NCBI GenBank assembly: GCA_018712605.1
Contig: DVGR01000061.1
Coordinates: 1-41,959, forward strand
Direction of reading: 5' to 3'
DNA length: 41,959 nt
DNA from: Candidatus Choladousia intestinigallinarum
Lineage (GTDB): Bacteria; Bacillota; Clostridia; Lachnospirales; Lachnospiraceae
Part shown: positions 39,327 through 41,959 of the stretch, one piece after another
How positions within the stretch are numbered: the stretch's first letter is position 1
Layout: each line of letters starts with the position of its first letter
Position numbers and translations under genes: made by a program
Notes under the pieces: model-generated
Told to the model about the DNA's origin: nothing
Seen by the model: only the letters and a program-made list of their open reading frames with translations
Databases searched by the model: none

Positions 39327-40325
39327 ATGGCGGGTTTTGAACATATAATAGGACATAAGCAGGTGATCCATCATCTGAGAGGAGCGCTGGAGACAGGGAA
39401 GATCAGTCATGCCTATCTGTTTGCCGGAGAAAAAGGATCTGGAAAGAGGACGGTGGCAGAGGCTTTTGCGGCGGCTCTTCAGTGCGAGAATAGCCAGGAC
39501 AGGCCCTGCGGCGTCTGTCATTCCTGCCGGCAGGCGGCAGGAGGAAATCATCCGGATATTATCACGGTGACCCATGAAAAGCCTGCCAGCATCGGCGTAG
39601 AAGATATAAGGGAACAACTGGTAGGGGATATGCAGATCCGGCCTTACAACGGCCGCTATAAAGTCTACCTTGTGCCCGAGGCAGAGAAGCTTACGGTGCA
39701 GGCGCAGAACGCCCTCCTGAAGACCATTGAGGAGCCTCCGTCGTATGCGGTGGTGCTTTTGCTGACGGACAATGAGCAGATACTTCTGGATACCATAAGA
39801 TCCAGATGTGTGCTTCTGCAGATGAAGCCGGTGCCGGATGAACAGGTAAAGGAATATCTCATGGAGCATATCCAGGTGCCGGATTATCAGGCGGATATCT
39901 GTGTGGCTTTTGCCCAGGGGAATATAGGAAAAGCGGTGCGTCTGGCCAGCTCGGAGGATTTTAATTTGATCAAGGCTTCGGCTATGCACCTGATCCGCAA
40001 TGCTGGAGTTATGGAGATCAGCGAGATTATTGAGGCGGTCAAGGGTGTGCAGGATTTTAAGATATCCATTCAGGATTATCTGGATATTCTGGCTCTCTGG
40101 TACAGGGACATGGTTTATTTCAAAGCCACCAGGGATTTTGACGGCCTGGTTTTCAAAGATCAGATCCGGGGCATACGTGAGACTGTGAAGGTCTGCTCTT
40201 ATGAGGGAGTGGAGGAAGTGATGAAGGCCATTGAGACAGCCAAGAGACGTCTGGCCGCCAATGTGAACTTTGATTTGACAATCGAGCTGCTGTTCCTTGT
40301 CATAAAGGAGAATATACATGGTTAA
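39327..40325 (+). CDS. holB: DNA polymerase III subunit delta'
   Basis: This clamp-loader subunit has 332 residues. The P-loop is GEKGSGKRTVAEAF (about 29-42). Zinc-module cysteines are in CENSQDRPCGVCHSC. LTVQAQNALLKTIEEPPSYAVVLLLTDN is the conserved clamp-loader block, and DTIRSRCVLLQ is the SRC sensor motif. The product helps load the sliding clamp at the replication fork. GGAGG lies before ATG 39327. Its last 8 nt overlap the PSP1 gene, the same order as holB-yaaT in Bacillus. Confidence 0.95.
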   Translation: MAGFEHIIGHKQVIHHLRGALETGKISHAYLFAGEKGSGKRTVAEAFAAALQCENSQDRPCGVCHSCRQAAGGNHPDIITVTHEKPASIGVEDIREQLVGDMQIRPYNGRYKVYLVPEAEKLTVQAQNALLKTIEEPPSYAVVLLLTDNEQILLDTIRSRCVLLQMKPVPDEQVKEYLMEHIQVPDYQADICVAFAQGNIGKAVRLASSEDFNLIKASAMHLIRNAGVMEISEIIEAVKGVQDFKISIQDYLDILALWYRDMVYFKATRDFDGLVFKDQIRGIRETVKVCSYEGVEEVMKAIETAKRRLAANVNFDLTIELLFLVIKENIHG

Positions 40326-41235
40326 GATAGTTGGAGTAAGATTCAGGAATGCGGGGAAAGTTTACTACTTTGACCCGAAAAATTATAAGATCCGGCCTTC
40401 CGATCATGTGATCGTGGAGACTGCCCGGGGAATTGAGTATGGCACCGTGGTAGGCAGAGTCCGTGAAGTGGAAGAAGAGAAGGTGGTGCAGCCTTTGAAA
40501 CCCGTGATCCGGGTAGCTACCCAGGAGGACGACCAGAGGGCCAGGAAAAACCGGGATAAGGAAAAGGACGCTATGCGTATCTGCCTGGAGAAGATACGCA
40601 AGCACGGGCTGGAAATGAAACTGATTGACACAGAGTATACCTTTGACAATAATAAAGTCCTGTTTTATTTTACGGCAGATGGGAGGATTGATTTCCGTGA
40701 GCTTGTGAAGGATCTGGCTGCAGTTTTTAAAATGCGGATTGAGCTGCGGCAGATCGGGGTACGGGACGAGACGAAGATTCTGGGCGGGATTGGGATCTGC
40801 GGAAGACCCCTTTGCTGCAGCACCTTTCTTTCCGAATTTGCCCCTGTATCCATTAAAATGGCCAAGGAACAGAATTTGTCTCTGAATCCGACCAAGATAT
40901 CAGGGGTCTGCGGCAGGCTCATGTGCTGCCTGAAGAATGAAGAGGAGACATACGAATATCTGAACAGCCGCCTTCCGTCACCGGGGGATACGGTGACTAC
41001 TGTGGATGGCTTAAAGGGCGAGGTGCAGAGCGTCAATGTGCTGAGACAGCGGGTGAAGGTGCTCATTGACATAAACGATGAGAAGGAGCTTCAGGAGTTC
41101 AGCGCCCGGGATTTAAAGTTTAAGCCCAGAAGAAGAAAAGAGAAATCCAGGGATAAGGGAGCTGTGGATAAGGAATTGAAGCAGTTGGAAGCTCTGGATA
41201 AAAAGGAAGGAAAATCGAAGCTGGATGAAGATTGA
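40318..41235 (+). CDS. ricT: PSP1-domain protein RicT (YaaT)
   Basis: This protein of 305 residues. The PSP1 core has VIVETARGIEYGTVVG, FYFTADGRIDFRELVKDLA, and the Cys-rich GGIGICGRPLCCSTF and GVCGRLMCCLKNEEETY. In RicT these cysteines help hold [4Fe-4S] clusters of the Ric (Y-) complex, which guides RNase Y mRNA processing and affects development and sporulation. The C-terminal tail (about 262-305) is lysine and glutamate rich. It starts inside holB and its end overlaps the next gene by 11 nt. Confidence 0.93.
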   Translation: MVKIVGVRFRNAGKVYYFDPKNYKIRPSDHVIVETARGIEYGTVVGRVREVEEEKVVQPLKPVIRVATQEDDQRARKNRDKEKDAMRICLEKIRKHGLEMKLIDTEYTFDNNKVLFYFTADGRIDFRELVKDLAAVFKMRIELRQIGVRDETKILGGIGICGRPLCCSTFLSEFAPVSIKMAKEQNLSLNPTKISGVCGRLMCCLKNEEETYEYLNSRLPSPGDTVTTVDGLKGEVQSVNVLRQRVKVLIDINDEKELQEFSARDLKFKPRRRKEKSRDKGAVDKELKQLEALDKKEGKSKLDED

Positions 41236-41959
41236 GCTGAAAGAAGGAGAACGTCTGGATGACCTGAACCGGAACGGGTTTCGGATTATCCAGAATGAAA
41301 AGCTGTTTTGTTTTGGCATGGACGCCGTACTCTTGAGCGGTTTTGCCAGAGTCAGAGAAGGGGAGCGGGTTCTGGATTTAGGGACAGGCACCGGAATTAT
41401 TCCCATTCTTCTGGCGGCGAAGACAGAGGGAGAAAGCTTTTCCGGACTGGAGATTTCGGAGAAAAGTGTGGATATGGCGGTGAGAAGCGTGGTTTTGAAT
41501 GGGATTGAAGACCGGGTATCCATTATTCAGGGCGATATTAGAAAGGCCGGGGAGCTGTTTGCCCCGGCTTCCTTTGATGTGGTGACTTCTAATCCTCCTT
41601 ATATGACAGAGCATCACGGTCTGATTAACCCTGACCTGGAGAAAGCGGCGGCGCGCCATGAGATTTTTTGTACCCTGGAGGACGTGGTTGCGGCGGCTGC
41701 CAGGCTTTTGAAGACCGGCGGAAGATTTTATATGGTACACCGGCCCTTCAGGTTGGCAGAGATTATCCGAACACTGTCAGAGTATCGCCTGGAACCGAAA
41801 CGGATGCGACTGGTTTATCCATATGCGGACCGGGAACCAAATATGGTTCTTATAGAAGGTGTCAGGGGAGGACGTCCCAGGATGACAGTAGAAAAACCGC
41901 TGATTGTGTACCAAGCCCCAGGGAAGTACACACAAGAGATTTTGGATACATATGGATAT
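41225..41959 (+). CDS. tRNA1(Val) (adenine-N6)-methyltransferase-like protein YabB/TrmN6, 3' end outside window
   Basis: This has 245 codons without a stop; usual length is about 245-255, so only the last few residues are missing. RLDDLNRNGFRIIQNEKLFCFGMDAVLL at the start is typical of the YabB group. VLDLGTGTGIIPILLA (about 50-65) is SAM motif I, and VVTSNPPYM (about 118-126) is the NPPY catalytic motif of N6-adenine methyltransferases. The late YPYADREPNMVLIEG is also family specific. The ATG at 41225 overlaps ricT. Order holB-ricT-yabB is conserved in Firmicutes. Confidence 0.92.
   Translation, partial: MKIELKEGERLDDLNRNGFRIIQNEKLFCFGMDAVLLSGFARVREGERVLDLGTGTGIIPILLAAKTEGESFSGLEISEKSVDMAVRSVVLNGIEDRVSIIQGDIRKAGELFAPASFDVVTSNPPYMTEHHGLINPDLEKAAARHEIFCTLEDVVAAAARLLKTGGRFYMVHRPFRLAEIIRTLSEYRLEPKRMRLVYPYADREPNMVLIEGVRGGRPRMTVEKPLIVYQAPGKYTQEILDTYGY

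Overview
The window reads as chromosomal DNA of an anaerobic, low-oxygen-adapted Firmicute of the Lachnospiraceae (Blautia/Dorea-like). The grounds are its gene families (MecA, PSP1/RicT, DUF3793, DUF1275, membrane pyrophosphatase, glycyl-radical pyruvate formate-lyase), strong AGGAGG ribosome binding sites, Gram-positive leader RNAs (T-box, cobalamin riboswitch) and the yaaO-to-yabB gene order at the right end. No tRNA, rRNA, CRISPR array, transposase or phage gene was seen. The species call is an inference from families, not from a marker gene.

Left part (1-13375). The 3' end of a DUF4143 ATPase and a secreted CAP/Big2 surface protein come first. Then follows a Trp-type T-box leader driving a three-gene ABC importer of the trpXYZ kind. 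Next is a pyruvate formate-lyase locus in which the enzyme is encoded as two proteins: a 699-residue catalytic part with the Cys-Cys pair, and an 80-residue part with the radical glycine, followed by the activating enzyme. After it come an apparently metal-regulated DUF2325-DUF3793-flavodoxin operon, a second flavodoxin behind a MerR-type promoter, a cold-shock gene with a long hairpin leader, and a DUF1275 membrane protein.

Centre (13400-25047). A cobalamin riboswitch precedes a long co-directional operon: HdrB, HdrC, HdrA, MvhD/FlxD, FlxC, FlxB, FlxA, an iron-sulfur and a flavoprotein subunit of a soluble fumarate reductase, both subunits of class I fumarase, and a DUF2284 protein. Read together this is a predicted cytoplasmic NAD(P)H-oxidising, flavin-based electron-bifurcating complex delivering electrons to fumarate, with fumarase supplying the acceptor from malate. 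Control by a cobalamin riboswitch suggests it is an alternative electron sink used when corrinoid is scarce. A structured element of about 230 nt sits between the Flx genes and the reductase genes. This is the most interesting system in the window.

Right part (25154-41959). On the minus strand lie a K+-independent-type membrane pyrophosphatase, an esterase and MecA. An 850-nt stretch without a confident gene holds a promoter-driven candidate structured RNA and a second structured leader before a small unknown protein. Then follow a GH18/SH3 cell-wall hydrolase and a cluster of PLP enzyme, ArnC-like glycosyltransferase, ATP-grasp ligase and two SMR-like half-transporters that looks like an envelope-modification pathway. 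PdaA-like deacetylase, basic amino acid decarboxylase, a guanylate-kinase-like protein in the place of tmk, HolB, RicT and a TrmN6/YabB methyltransferase cut by the window end complete it.
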